64,000 nucleotides of DNA from Ptychodera flava (GCF_041260155.1 NC_091932.1:9976804-10040803); one strand, 5' to 3'. Positions 11,858 to 23,200 are shown, counted from the stretch's first letter. Notes: generated by a model not told the origin, from the letters alone. Program-made: numbers and translations.

Positions 11858-12310
11858 GGAATCGATGACCATTGGTGTTTGACCTTTGACATCTCTGATG
11901 TATTGGTACGTCTCCCACAGCTCTTGGTAGCCTGCCATCTTTGACACGTATATGGCCGCTTCATTCTCTGTCTGCTCGGCAAGAAGACACCTGTATAACG
12001 AAGTGACAGTGTGTGCAGGGCTGCGAATCAGGAATGCATGACAGTATCCATCCGGCACGTAATCAAGTTTTCCTTTCTGCACAAAGCTAACCGGCATGTC
12101 CTTCACGAAAATACCCCTGCATCCAGGAAAGGCGCCCTCTAACAGACTTTTAACATCACCGATGTCGCTGTCTTCACCAAAATGGGCCGCTCTGTCGAAT
12201 GGTTCATGATACACTTTAACATCCTGTAGATTCCGAATCGATCGTTCAAACGCTGTTGATCTTGATCTGAATACTGACCAGAGAAACGCTTTCGAAACCG
12301 AATCATTCAT
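11858..12310 (-). CDS. PAPS-type sulfotransferase family protein, N-terminal 151 residues (first half of an interrupted exon)
   Basis: The minus-strand start at 12310 opens MNDSVSKAFLWSVFRSRSTA. RSRSTAFE at residues 15-22 is the 5'-phosphosulfate-binding loop of this sulfotransferase family, which moves sulfate from PAPS to an acceptor. FLIRSPAHTVTSLY (93-106) fits the 3'-phosphate-binding Arg/Ser region. A good 3' splice site (pyrimidine tract ending ATTCCAG, near 12318) lies just upstream, so a 5' untranslated exon is expected further up. The frame reaches MVIDS at the 11-bp repeat, then enters the 9-kb insertion and stops after 38 foreign residues. The continuation is at 2552-2860. The acceptor substrate cannot be told from the sequence. 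F14 stands where relatives usually have Pro. Confidence 0.88.
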
Positions 12311-12334
12311 TTTGCATTCTGGAATATACAACAA

Positions 12335-13375
12335 GAGTAAAAGAAGGTGCCTTTTTGGTGAAAAATGGTTAGAGTTACGAAGGCGCGTGTACTAGAGCAT
12401 TCTGTCAGGGGTCTTCTACTGTCAGTGCTGTCAAAAGTGAACGTGTTATTGAGGTTGTACCACTAGGCAACCAGACTGAACAACAATACCGGTGAACAAA
12501 GGAGCAAGCCAGGAAATAACGATGAGGTAAGAGAAAGACGAAGTAAATAAAACAGACAACAACAAAACAAGAAAATAAAGTATACAAGCAAATAAATAAA
12601 TAATTACAATCATACAAACTGACAAATGTAAGAAATACGTATGGGAGAGCTGTTTTGAAACTTCTGATTAGCTGAGTTTATCAGCTGCCAGGGACAATGG
12701 CCACTCTCTCAAACTCTCTCCTGGTACACAACGACAGGCTGAGTATATGCTAGTGCACGCTTTACTACCAACATTCTACTTTCCTAATAGCAACAAAATA
12801 CCCAATACGAGTTCGAGTTTCTCAAATTACCTATCTGGAATACTTTCCATTGTGTAGACTCTTCAGCCCTCGCAAATCAAAATCAAACCATTCACGTAGC
12901 CCCGTTTTAGCTGACTTGGCAACGAGCTGAGTCACTTCCAAGTACGGTATTTTGCCCGTTTCCTTTTGTGAAGCGTTTTGTAACTATTGTGTTGCTTCTT
13001 CAGTCTTTTCGTTCCAATTTTCCATTTTACAAATCATTTTAGCAACATTTGTTTCCTGTTCACTGCTTCTTTCTCCTTTTCCACCAGTTGTCACCCTCAA
13101 GAAGGCAACCGATGAGTCGCCGAAGCGTCGGTGTTTTATTGATGAAAGTTTGAAGTTTGAGCTCCCGGTTGCAGCCACATCTTTCATTTGCACACTGGAA
13201 GAGATACACTGATTCTCATACTAACGTGTAGGCTTAGATTAAACCATAGACAGTAGCGCAGAACGCACGACCATGAAGGCCCGACTTTGCTCAATTTTTA
13301 AATAACGGAGATTTAACGTCTAGTATCGAAGTTTGACTTTCCACATATTTCTGTGATACATACAGATAATAGACT
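12335..13375. other. No recognisable gene
   Basis: Upstream flank of the sulfotransferase on its coding strand; a 5' exon and promoter may lie here but I cannot place them. Open frames at 12952-13212 (plus) and 12984-13193 (minus) overlap each other and show no family features. Confidence 0.4.
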
Positions 13376-13379
13376 ATAT

Positions 13380-14620
13380 GTTGAGTCAGGACAATATCGA
13401 TACTAGACGATACTACAACGACATGCCTTGTATCTGGGCATGCTCGGTCTACGAAATCGCCGATAGTTATCCGAGATTTATCGGAGATTTGGGTACTGTA
13501 ATATCAATATTAGACTGAAGTTTACGACAATGATGTGTTTTGTATCTGGGCGCGCGGAGTTCTTAAAAAAGCCTAATTTCACGGCGATTTTGGGACTCTA
13601 ATACCATGAAACCTGTCTAAACTGAACCCTTTTCCCAGTCCCATTCTGATAGAACTCTATGTTAAAAGGACCTCTAGAAAACGAACACCTTTCCAAACCG
13701 AACAATTTTCTCAGTTCCTCTAGGGTTCGGTTTAGACAGGTTTTACTGGTACTGGACGGTATTCGACTTGGTGCCTTGTGTCTCCCCAGGGTCGGCACAC
13801 TGAGACTGTGAAATCGCCGATAATGACGTGATATTCATCGACGATTTGACACTTAAATATCAATACTTGACGATACTATATTGATTTGCCTTGGCACGCC
13901 GGGTCTGCTAAATCGCCGATATTTATCGGAGCCGTTGTAGCGTTTTCGTTACTCTAATATTGATACCGGACGATACAAGACAAAGTGTCTCTTATCTCGA
14001 CACGCCCGGTCTGCGAAATCGTCGATATTTGCCCGATTGATTTCGGCGATTTCGGGACTCTAATATTGGTACTGGACTTTTACTACATTGATGTGTCTTA
14101 TATCTTGGCTCGCCGGGTCTGTGAAATCGCCGATACATGGTAACTCTAATATTGATACTGAACGATACTACAACGAATAGCCGATACTACAATGACTTGC
14201 CCTGTAAATGGAAACGGTTGTTTTGTAAAATCGCTTATATTTATCCGATATTTATCGGCAAAATTGGGGACTCTAATATCGATAACGGACGATACGAGAA
14301 TGAAGCGCCTTCTGTCTCGCCGGGTCTGCGAAATTGCCGATATTTACCCGGTATTTTATCGGAGATTTCACCACTTACAGATCTGCCCAAGACCGACGTC
14401 GTCAGTACAATTCTACCTTCGATATTAGACGATACTAGACTTGTCATACCGTGGGTAATCCGATATATCAGAGATTTCAATCACAGTCCCTCCACAATTG
14501 TGGAGGGACTGTGTTTCAATACAAACACATCTGACCAAGCCCTACTTTCTTAGTCCGACTCTAACTTCGATGCTAGACGACACTAGACTTGTAAAATTGC
14601 ATGTAAATATCCTAATTGTA
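13380..14620 (+). repeat. Degenerate tandem repeat, roughly 110-120 bp units
   Basis: A phrase like CTCTAATATTGATACTGGACGATAC, then a GTCTGCGAAATCGCCGATATT-like stretch and a TATCGG-rich stretch, recurs about ten times with many changes and indels. Frames running through it are by-products. Two palindromic insertions sit at its 3' side. Confidence 0.7.
14475..14520. mobile_element. Micro-palindrome M1: perfect 32-bp palindrome with 7-bp target duplication
   Basis: TTTCAAT (14475-14481), then a perfect palindrome 14482-14513 whose half is CACAGTCCCTCCACAA, then TTTCAAT (14514-14520). Confidence 0.88.
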
Positions 14621-14663
14621 TGCTGGCGAGAACACTGGGGAATTTCACCACCTCATAGTTCTG

Positions 14664-14711
14664 GCTCAGCCATGGAGGTAGTAGAGATCTCTACTACCTC
14701 CATGCTTAGTC
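14664..14711. mobile_element. Micro-palindrome M2: 34-bp palindrome
   Basis: 14671-14704 is a perfect palindrome with half CATGGAGGTAGTAGAGA. The flanks CTCAGCC and CTTAGTC agree at 5 of 7 positions, so the duplication is plausible but decayed. Confidence 0.7.
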
Positions 14712-15573
14712 CGACTCTACACTAAAGGATGCTATAGAAAGCGTAATGACAATGTGTCACCCTCTAAACTGTCTATCATTAAACAAATTCCTGTGTTTTC
14801 TCCCATACCGTCAGACAATTTATCTTGAGACGGTTTGTGGAATTCTAGGACCGTGATCTTGACAATCGTCTGAGATCTACCAATGCATCATTAAATGTTC
14901 ATGTGGGACTTACCGACAATTGGAGAGACGAGTGAAACTCGTGCAACAAGTAGTGAGATGTTCGTGGTACACACGATAAAAGAATTTAAAGACTTACACG
15001 GGCCAATTTGCATAATGCAAATGACTGTATTACGTAACTAGCCTTAGATATGCAAACGTACATGACAAGCGAAATTATTGGCGCCTTACAGGAAGGAAGG
15101 GGTGTGGCTCCTTGAGCTTTTTGCACTTGCAATCTTTCGTGTAGGGGAAGGACATGATGGATTCCAAGGGGCATACCGCTTCTCCTTGCAAACGTAAGGC
15201 AGAATATATTTACCCACGATATGTGTAATTATTTCTTTTTCACTATAATAATGTCTATTTTTTGCAGTGGTTATCGTGAAATTTAATAATGACTGCCTTG
15301 GGCAACGTAGATGCTTCCATGTAAAATAGACGCATGGCAAACACACTTACAACAGTTTTAGTTCGACCTCGAACGAGAAGATCGAACTGTCGTTAGTTTT
15401 GCAGAATGCTCGAGGAAAAGAGATGTACTTTCTTTATTCTGCATTTTGTATCTGTTATATTTTCTGAGGAAGCACATTTTCTATTAACGGCCCCATCTTT
15501 CTTTACTTACCACTTAACTACAATTTCACATGACTAGTTCACGTACTATTTTGTCTTCTCGAAAACACCGCCA

Positions 15574-15609
15574 GTTACGCCACGGTCTCTCCGGACCGTG
15601 GTTATACGC
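15574..15609. mobile_element. Micro-palindrome M3: 20 bp
   Basis: CACGGTCTCTCCGGACCGTG at 15581-15600. The flanks GTTACGC (left) and GTTATACGC (right) are the same apart from a 2-bp indel. Confidence 0.65.
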
Positions 15610-15700
15610 TAATTCGATGGTCTCATCAAGTGTTATTAAGTTCTTGTTTCAACCTCGAACGTAGGGCCCCGAGACAGTTAATACACTATTCTCTGGTAAG

Positions 15701-15740
15701 CTCAGATCATGGACGTAAAAAAATACGCCCATGCTCAGAT
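15701..15740. mobile_element. Micro-palindrome M4: 26 bp with perfect 7-bp duplication
   Basis: CTCAGAT, then a hairpin 15708-15733 with stem CATGGACGT / ACGCCCATG and an A/T loop, then CTCAGAT. Confidence 0.85.
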
Positions 15741-16080
15741 CGGGAACATAGTTAGACATTTTTGAACAACGTTTTCACAAAGTTTACGAGATATTCAGAA
15801 TTGCACAGTTCGACCAAGTGAAGTTATAAAGCGTGACAAAATCACAGACCGCGTCAAAAATAAAATACAACAAATTTTAAACTGGTTTTCCCTGGAACCG
15901 ATTTACAAAAGACGATAGGTGTGTGGGTGACATCGCATCTGGGTTCCAAGTTACTGGCGGTCTCTGATCCAGTGTCACCCTTGATCTTTACAGAACAATG
16001 GTAAGCGATCGTGTCTAAACCTGAAATTTGAACAACAATTGTTAATTGATCTGTAATTTATTAATAATTAACCTTCGTGT

Positions 16081-16910
16081 ACCATTCAGAATGATAAAAA
16101 AGACAGGAAATAGAGTATGAGGTACCTTTTGTCTCGTATTTATTTGTTTCACGCCATTGTTTCATTTTATAATTTATTCATGCTAAATCTTCTTTGACCA
16201 TTCATGATGATAAAAAAACAGGATATGGTGTACGAGTAACAATGGATGTACAAAAAGAGAAGCTTCTATTTTTGTACATCCATGCAGTACCTTTTGTCTC
16301 ATTTTTATCAGTTTGATGACCTTTGTTTAGGTTATCTAATTGATGACCTTTGTTTAGGTTATCTGATAAGAAAATTAATTATTTTGCTGGATAATTTAAG
16401 CTTGAAATGCTTTCACTTACTGTCACTGTGTTGCCCGGCTGACAAGATTAAAATTAAAGTACACGAGCGATGATGTGAGAGTCTGATTTTTATTTTATTT
16501 ATTTCATTAACTTGACTGCGATGTTTCAAATAAAGATTTCGACTCTAAACCGTCCGACTGCTTTCTTTATGACCTGAGTTCTTATCTCTTCCCCAACCCG
16601 TGTACACACCACTTAAATTTCTCCGCTAACACTGCCAACTTGTTAATCGGCCGTCCGTATCTAGCGGATTAATTGACACCACAGCTGTCCCACTCGACAA
16701 GGTGTGGGATCCCACCTCCACCCCAGGGGACTGACCCCTGCCCCCTGTAAGAATAGGAGGAACTTTTACTGCATTAAGATTACCGATGGAGGACAAGTTG
16801 ATTGCAAAAGATGTAATTGTTCACTAAATGTGTGAAAATGACACTGTCACTGTTTTACGGCTAAGTTTGATGAAGATGATGAAAACATTCAAAACGAACC
16901 TACTAAGGGG
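16081..16910. repeat. Dispersed repeat R2, copy 1
   Basis: It matches 25485-25620 plus 26290-26760, a copy split by a LINE fragment. It contains a small internal duplication, ACCATTCA followed by GATAAAAA, with one unit at 16081-16140 lacking the M5 palindrome and the next holding it. A conserved frame near 16745-16830 reads NFYCIKITDGGQVDCK then RCNCS, Cys-rich and perhaps a relic of a coding ancestor. Confidence 0.75.
16235..16291. mobile_element. Micro-palindrome M5: about 42 bp
   Basis: Arms ATGGATGTACAAAAA and TTTTTGTACATCCAT (16242-16283) around a GAGAAGCTTC centre. Flanks AGTAACA and CAGTACC are imperfect duplicates. The orthologous copy M6 at 25557 has perfect ones. Confidence 0.75.
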
Positions 16911-17110
16911 AGAACCATTTGATTTTTTTTGGGGGGGGAAGGTGTATGGAGGAAATGGGTATGGGAGCAAATTTTTTTTCCTGTCACAGTGACAGCAATT
17001 TTTTTTTCTGCATCAATTTTTTTTTTCAAATGGAGTGGCAATGCAAATTTTTTTTTTATTTGTCATCAAGTTTGTGATACGTTGTATATAAGGGAGCCGT
17101 CATTATTTAC
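16905..17110 (+). repeat. Dispersed repeat with regularly placed T8-T10 runs, copy 1
   Basis: Starts with ACCATTTGA and a G8 run. Four or five T runs are then separated by about 20-35 bp, several preceded by GCAAA or GCAA. A related block lies at 24430-24605. Confidence 0.55.
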
Positions 17111-18380
17111 GGCCTGAAACTCAGAAATTTCGAGTGACCCCCCCCCCCCCGTCAACCATGATCAATTTGAGTAACTCCCCTCTCTAACTCTGAAATTTTG
17201 ACTGATCCCCCCACTTAGAAAAGTTAAATACAAATACATGTATTTGTAAAATTTACAAAATACAGCAACAGTAAAGACCTTTGAAATCCTGATGTACTCT
17301 GCTAGACTATCATCAGTTATCTCATGATGGTTCAAAAAAGGTGAACCCATCAAAATGAAATTGCAAGTCACAACAAAATAAAAGACATAAAAGCACATGC
17401 AGTATCTAACCATATAGTATATTGTGTTAATTTGGATGGGTATTATGACAGGGTTTTCACTAGGAAATCTTACCGGGCAGAATTTGAAAGTACAGGGGAG
17501 AACACGCGAGAGGCTTAGGGGGAAGTGTCACAGGGGCTTTCCCCTATCTTGCATGGAAATTTTTAAGATATTGATGTGTGCAATGGTTCAGTCTGGTGCA
17601 ATCTGAGAGGTGATTTTTAATTTTTTTACTAAGTGAAACTGTTAGAACACCCCAAAGGGGAGAGCACAAGAGAGGGGTTCCCACTCTGGTATTGAAATTT
17701 TTGGAAATTGATGTGTTTAATGGTGCAATCTGAGAGGAGTTTCAGGTTATTTTGCACTCGGTAAAACTGTTTGAAAATGACATTGAACACTGCAATATTT
17801 TTTTACATTTTATGCATGATCAGTGTTTGTGTCACAATATTCAACAACCACAATGACAACACAATTTGTGAAAAACAGTTGTTTGCCAGAGACTGAAGAT
17901 AAAGAAATATACAGGACGGAAAATCTGTGACCTTCTTGTGTCATTTCTCCAGCTGCCAGCTTCTAATGGAAAGCATCAGTGAATATGGTATGTTTAACTG
18001 TCAAAATGGTCATTGAACTGAGGTAAATGAAAACATGTTTCTGTGATAATAAAGGATGAATTCACAACAGTTCAGTTTTGTCCTAGATCCTGTGAAAATT
18101 TTGAGAAATTGATGTGCGCACGGTGCAGTGTAGTGCAATAGGTATAGGTTTAAATTTGTCTTTTACCAGTAAAACTTTTAGAAGACCCAAGGGGGGGGAG
18201 AGCACGAGAGGGGGTGTCCCCCTCTCGCATTGAAAATTTTGAGAAATGGATGTGTGCAATGGTGCAATCTGAGATGTGTTTCAATTTATTTGCCAAAAAA
18301 ATTGAGTAACCCCGCCCCCTTCTTCCTCTCCACATTTTGAGTAACGCCCCCCTGAAGTTTTCAATTTTTTTAGTGACCCC
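17100..18380 (-). repeat. Dispersed repeat, copy 2, inverted relative to 8723-9660
   Basis: On the minus strand it repeats the order of 8723-9660: tandem units with GTTCTAACAGTTTYAC and CTCAAAATTTCAAT-like phrases, then a middle stretch including CATATAGTAT, then a G/C-rich GATCAGTCAAAATTTC-like phrase. It is outside the 9-kb insertion. Confidence 0.7.
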
Positions 18381-18734
18381 CTCCCTTGTATTTCATTATA
18401 TTTGTTGTTCCTCAATTTTTCATTGTCAACTTGTACATCTTCCTAATATATTTATATTGAGAGAATAATATATTGATTTTAACACTAGTTTATTGACTCC
18501 TGTCTTGTGTTTTAAAATTTTCACAATTTACAGAAGTCAAAAAGTCCCCTTTAGATAGTGCCTATGCCATTGAGATATTGCAACAGAAATCCTGAAATAT
18601 GATTTCTTGGGTCAGAAAAGGGAAGGAAAACATTGAGTGTACTGAGGTGTAAAGTAGACCTATGTAGTGCATGCTTATATCATAAGTGCTGGGAAAAAAC
18701 ATAAGAATTGCTTGTGGTAAAAACAAAGAATACA

Positions 18735-19760
18735 TGAGAAGGACTGTGCTCTGACTTAAGAGTTGCGGTAGCGTTTTTACAAATGACCGCAACGATATTA
18801 ATCCAGTGTTATTCACAAACGACCCTCGTAGGGGGGGGGGGCACAGTCGAGTCTATCCCCAACGATTGGTGCTGCCGCAGTCTTCAGACCAATGATGACG
18901 TCACCTAATCTGTAAGCATACTTAATGTTTCATCTTATAGTATTCCCGTGCAGACAACAAAACAACCAACAAAACACGATAACAGACTATTTAAAAAAAC
19001 CTGAATTGTAAATTACGGAAATAATACATTAGGCTTTCGGTAGCTTGCAATAATTTCTTTTTATTAAATACATCACTTGGTCAGTCCTTATTGAAGGTAA
19101 GGACGCGTGTTCTACGCGAGAAATTTGAGTTTGACAAACCATAATGGCGCCTCGGGAACGACAATCATGCTGCTACTCCTTCCCCTCGGAAATTCACGAT
19201 ATTGTCTGCCTATCACTGATACTTTTACCATAATCATACAAGAAAGTTTTTGTCGTCCTTGTCGAGTTGATTTATATGGTAACAGGTATGGGCCTAGACT
19301 TGGTTCAAGTCTGTGATTTGTGAATGTTTGAGTGAACGCAATGATTTGTACTTTCCTTTCATGTGAAACGTGCGCGTGAGTGGAGTGGAGGCGATGAGTC
19401 GGGTGAACGCTATTGAAAGGAGTTAGTTTCTGCCGGTAAATCCGGCAGAAACGAACTCACTATACTGCGCAGACGTAAAGGTAACGCATTCAATCGCCTA
19501 GAAAACCTGGCCTGGGCTACCAAATTCCGAACAGGTTTGTACGAAATAGGAGAGACACAAGATAAACTATTATAAATGTTTTTATTTTTAAAAATTCACC
19601 GACTTGAACCAAGTCTAGTATGGGCCTGGTCTGTGGGAAATGGCAGGACACTGGGAATCAAAACTGTCAATGATTACGCGATACTTCGACCTGAACGATG
19701 ACTAAAGATAAAGTTTCATATGAAACTGTAAAATAGCTTGCCTTTGTCATGTTATTTGTA
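18735..19760 (+). repeat. Dispersed repeat R3, copy 1, carrying a nested 323-bp element
   Basis: Matches 28300-29030 along most of its length, with shared phrases AAGAGTTGCGGTAGCG, AGGCTTTCGGTAGCTT and GATACTTCGACCTGAACGAT. It is interrupted at 19295-19617 by a MITE-like insertion absent from the other copy. Confidence 0.85.
19286..19626. mobile_element. MITE of 323 bp with 17-bp perfect terminal inverted repeats and 9-bp target duplication
   Basis: GTATGGGCC (19286-19294), then an element 19295-19617 whose ends are TAGACTTGGTTCAAGTC and its exact reverse complement, then GTATGGGCC (19618-19626). The related repeat at 28776-28860 lacks it. The 9-bp duplication fits Mutator-like MITEs. Inside, 19426-19455 is a hairpin with arms TTTCTGCCGG / CCGGCAGAAA. 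A similar left end stands alone near 37150. Confidence 0.87.
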
Positions 19761-19934
19761 TATGGTTTTCATGTAGCCTTCACTGGGACAAACTTGCGAT
19801 TGAAACATCCACGTTTATCGCTTTCTCAAAGGCGTTCGATTATCAGATTGCATTTCTGTCAATTACGTGCCATTACCCGGTCATAATTTGAGACAAATAC
19901 AGTGGAATTTGATCGAGTGTCCGTTTTGCCTTTC

Positions 19935-20860
19935 AGAGCTCGACAAGTCTACATGTTGCTTATAATTAGGAAGTAAACATTTGCAACAAATTGAGTCTTT
20001 GATGTTAGATTATACCACAGGCGACCCAAGTATTACTGAGTTTTTCACACTGTTTCTCTATCATTTTCTCTTCTTTCTTCATGCTCTGAATGATCGGAAT
20101 AAATAAAATAAATGGTTTGTATAACCTAACCTAGCCTCTGTGACTCTTTATTTATTTTACACTCCATTACAAGGACGTATATCTCTCATAGTATGAGAGA
20201 CATACACACATGCTGTAATTAATTAGTCAACACAACTAATTATGCTAATCCGTGGACTTATCAGGGATTTTACGGGTTGGTCAACATCGCGAAAGATAGG
20301 AATGGTTACTCCTTTTTCATTAACATCACTATCATTCCGATGTTGACCAACCTCTGATAAGTCTACGGATTAGCATAATTAGTTGTGTTGACTAATTAAT
20401 TACAGCATGTGTGTATGAGAGATATACGTCCTTGTAATGGAGTGTAAAATAAATAAAGAGTCACAGAGGCTAGGTTAGGTTATGTAAACCATTTATTTTA
20501 TTTATTCCGATCATTCAGAACATGAAGAAAGAAGAGAAAATGATAGAGAAAACAGTGTGAAAAACTCAGTAATACTTGGGTCGCCTGTGATTATACAGCG
20601 CGCGCGGCGAACGTTTCCCCTACACTGTCTAGTCTACAATCATGACAGTCGTTTCAGCATGCCACTCATGCACAACAAGCTTGACACCGCACTATAGCTA
20701 TAGCACATCATCAAAGTTTTCTTTCAGCTATTTGTGTACTTTGATTTGGGAAATACAACTCAGACAAAACGCACTGGCATATTTTTCGAGTGTCGGATCT
20801 ATATCTCGAGGAAAGTCCTCAACATCAACCGGACTGACTCTGGGCGTTTTATTACGTTGA
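19935..20860 (+). repeat. Duplicated segment, occupied copy, inverted relative to 22755-23200
   Basis: 19935-20015 and 20590-20760 match the minus strand of 23200-22940 in one continuous block. Between them this copy carries the fold-back element 20016-20589. The duplicated segment contains a splice acceptor and an exon-like stretch. Confidence 0.8.
20009..20596. mobile_element. Fold-back element, 574 bp, with arms of about 255 bp and 7-bp duplication
   Basis: ATTATAC at 20009-20015 and again at 20590-20596. The element ends are CACAGGCGACCC and its complement. The arms 20016-20290 and 20338-20589 are near-perfect inverted copies (the left arm has about 14 extra bases) around a loop of about 47 bp. 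There is no coding capacity. The inverted paralog at 23105-23120 shows the empty site as GATTACAGCGCG. The CACAG ends with 7-8 bp duplication are compatible with P-like or hAT-like elements. Confidence 0.88.
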
Positions 20861-20880
20861 ACATCGTATTTCTTCAGCAA
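20729..20880 (+). CDS. Possible exon of an unrecognised protein (FDLGN motif)
   Basis: The acceptor TTTTCTTTCAG precedes 20729, and the donor CAAG|GTAAAC follows 20880. The open phase reads VYFDLGNTTQTKRTGIFF and continues ECRIYISRKVLN through INRTDSGRFITLNIVF. The alternating hydrophobic pattern suggests a beta-sandwich repeat, as in some large extracellular proteins, but I cannot name the family. The inverted paralog on the minus strand near 22990 has a matching acceptor and VFAFKLGNYEE but then degrades, so both may be relics. Confidence 0.35.
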
Positions 20881-20934
20881 GGTAAACAATATTTTGAAGG
20901 CAGAGAGATATCACCGTCCCCTCCATGCTAACCC

Positions 20935-22750
20935 GTTGCCGTGTAAGTGCCAAAATACAGTGAATTATTTCAGAAACACTGGGTGCGTTATTCAATGGCA
21001 CAAAATGTACCGTGTTGATTGAATTGCACTTGCATGTGCAAAATCAACACTTTTCTTCAAGACTATTTTGTAGCTCAGAGAAGTGTCAATTGAGAAAGTT
21101 TCATTTAGCTGAGACAAAAGAGAAAGCGGGATTAAAGTTTCATGCAGGAGTGTTAGTATTTTCTGGTTGACAATATTCAGTGTTGTATCGTGTCAGACTT
21201 GTTGATGGAGGTATCTGCTAAAGTGCGGGCTGCGGGTTTTTAGAATTATGACTAGATTTCTAATACATGTAATATGGCATTTAGTATATAAGAAATAAAA
21301 CCTTTAGAATGTGTCTATTATCAATAATCATGATCAGGTCTATCGTACAGTATCCCTTTTCCTGCCAAGTCCATATTTCACCATCAGGTCAAGATGAAAA
21401 TTAATGAAACACAACTATATGGTGTATTTTAACATAATATACTGTACATTTGAAGGCTGTTGAAAACATAAATGCTGTAAACTTGATTTTTGGACTAAAT
21501 ATGCTATAACTGACCAAACCAAGTGGGTGAAAATACGTCATGTTTCTGAAAAAAATCAAAATCTGCTAAACTAAAAGCGGCGATTCCGAGGACCAATTTA
21601 TTTATTCCGAGCTGCCTGGCCATTACAAATAATTTGGGATCTGAAATCACTTTTCTTTCTTGCCATGGATGTGAGAGAGAAATAATACCAAACTGACAAA
21701 AAAAATTCGCGCCTCGGAAATGTCGCCACTTATCGCGGAATGAAAATTGTTACATTTCTAGTATCAGGCCATAGGAAGTAAATTCTTTGTAATGCATCCA
21801 TTCACAATTCGGTTCTAGGGCAACACATACAGAAAATTAAACAATGCCTACTTAAATGCAATGTGTAAGGAATAGAAAGATTTGACTTCAAAAAGCGTAG
21901 AAGTGATGTGTATTTAAATGCCGTGTATTTTTCATGAAATCTTTAAAAGGAAAAGACGTACAACAAAGGACTTAGTTTACTCTGCCGTTTCGGTTCAACC
22001 GAGGTCGCGACCGCAGAGAACGACATTCCGCTAACATTTTACGCGAGAATTTCAGCGGAAAAACACGCCGGTGCGTTGACTTATTTCCAGGAATCGATCT
22101 AATAGGAATATTTTTGGATGAGTTTCTGTTCTGCAGCTCTCAATAATTGGGTATCTCCTAATATCATGAACGTATTGTATTCTATGACTTGCACCTGCAG
22201 TATGATATTCGCTCCATGCATTTGATCCAGCGTGACTATGAAAAGTTTCCGAGGACTATTATCATGTGCACCACAATAAAATAATTTTAAACGACATTGA
22301 AAACGATTTTGAAAATTGTGCTTTTATCGGCGGTTGAACTAATCTGAAGTGTGAGAAGGCTCTATGGCATTCTATGAAAAGTAACAAACTATTAGGCGTG
22401 TGGAGTTTCAACGAGCCGAAGTTCATCTCCCTGTTCATCTGTGCTGTCAACGATCCGAAACTTACTTTTAAACTATCCGTCCTAATCATAACATAAAAAG
22501 TTAATATAGCGAGTTGTTGTGAAATCTGTCTTGTGTTCATATTATTACTCATCCGTGTTCAGTTATATCATTTCGAAAGCTTCGATCGGCAGTGCGCTGT
22601 GCAACGGCGAATGTTGGATGGGAAATGGACTACTCTGACGTTGGTGGCGCTTTAACCAGATGTAAGCTAAAATAACGGCTTTATTCAAGAAGTTCACGGC
22701 TTTTATTCCATAAACAAATACATCTAGATACTATTTTAGCATTTATTCTA
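20935..22750. other. No recognisable gene
   Basis: Mixed A/T-rich sequence. The 96-codon minus frame at 22262-22552 has no family features. A 10-bp palindrome GGTCGCGACC lies near 22001-22010. Confidence 0.5.
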
Positions 22751-22754
22751 ACTA

Positions 22755-23200
22755 CTAGCGAAAATGATACCAAAAATCACACATTTTTTCATGCCCGCAA
22801 CCCGCAGCCCGCAGCCCGCAACCCGCAAAATAGCGCATCCGGTTGAGGGAGTAGACAGCACTGGCAATGCTACAGACTGCATGCTGAAGGAACTGTGTCG
22901 TGATTGCTGACATCGAGATGAGAAGAAAAGTTTTTTTTTTAAAGAATATACTTGTTTCTTCATAGTTTCCCAATTTAAAAGCAAACACCTAAAAGAAAAC
23001 TGGTGATGTGTATGTAGTGCAGTGTTATGCTTGTTGTGAGTGACATGCTGAAACGACTGCAGTGATCGTGACGAGCAGTGTATGGAAAACGTTTGCCGCG
23101 CGCTGTAATCTAACACCTGGCAACCAAAGACGAAGACTCAATTTGTTGCAAATGTTTACTTTTCTAATGATAAGCAACTTGTAGACTCGTCGAGCTCTGC
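22755..23200 (-). repeat. Duplicated segment, unoccupied copy
   Basis: Inverted relative to 19935-20860 and lacking the fold-back element. The junction reads TTAGATTACAGCGCG on the minus strand. Near 22796-22826 a CCCGCAGC-type short tandem follows. Confidence 0.75.

Larger units (their letters stand above)
14720..16080. other. No recognisable gene; contains two micro-palindromes
   Basis: Short frames at 14986-15346 (minus) show no family signature. The two hairpins at 15574-15609 and 15701-15740 are listed separately. Nothing else stands out. Confidence 0.5.

Noticed and set aside
12952-13212. Possible protein on either strand near 13 kb
   Set aside because: Both strands are open over the same stretch, with no motif, splice sites or family resemblance.
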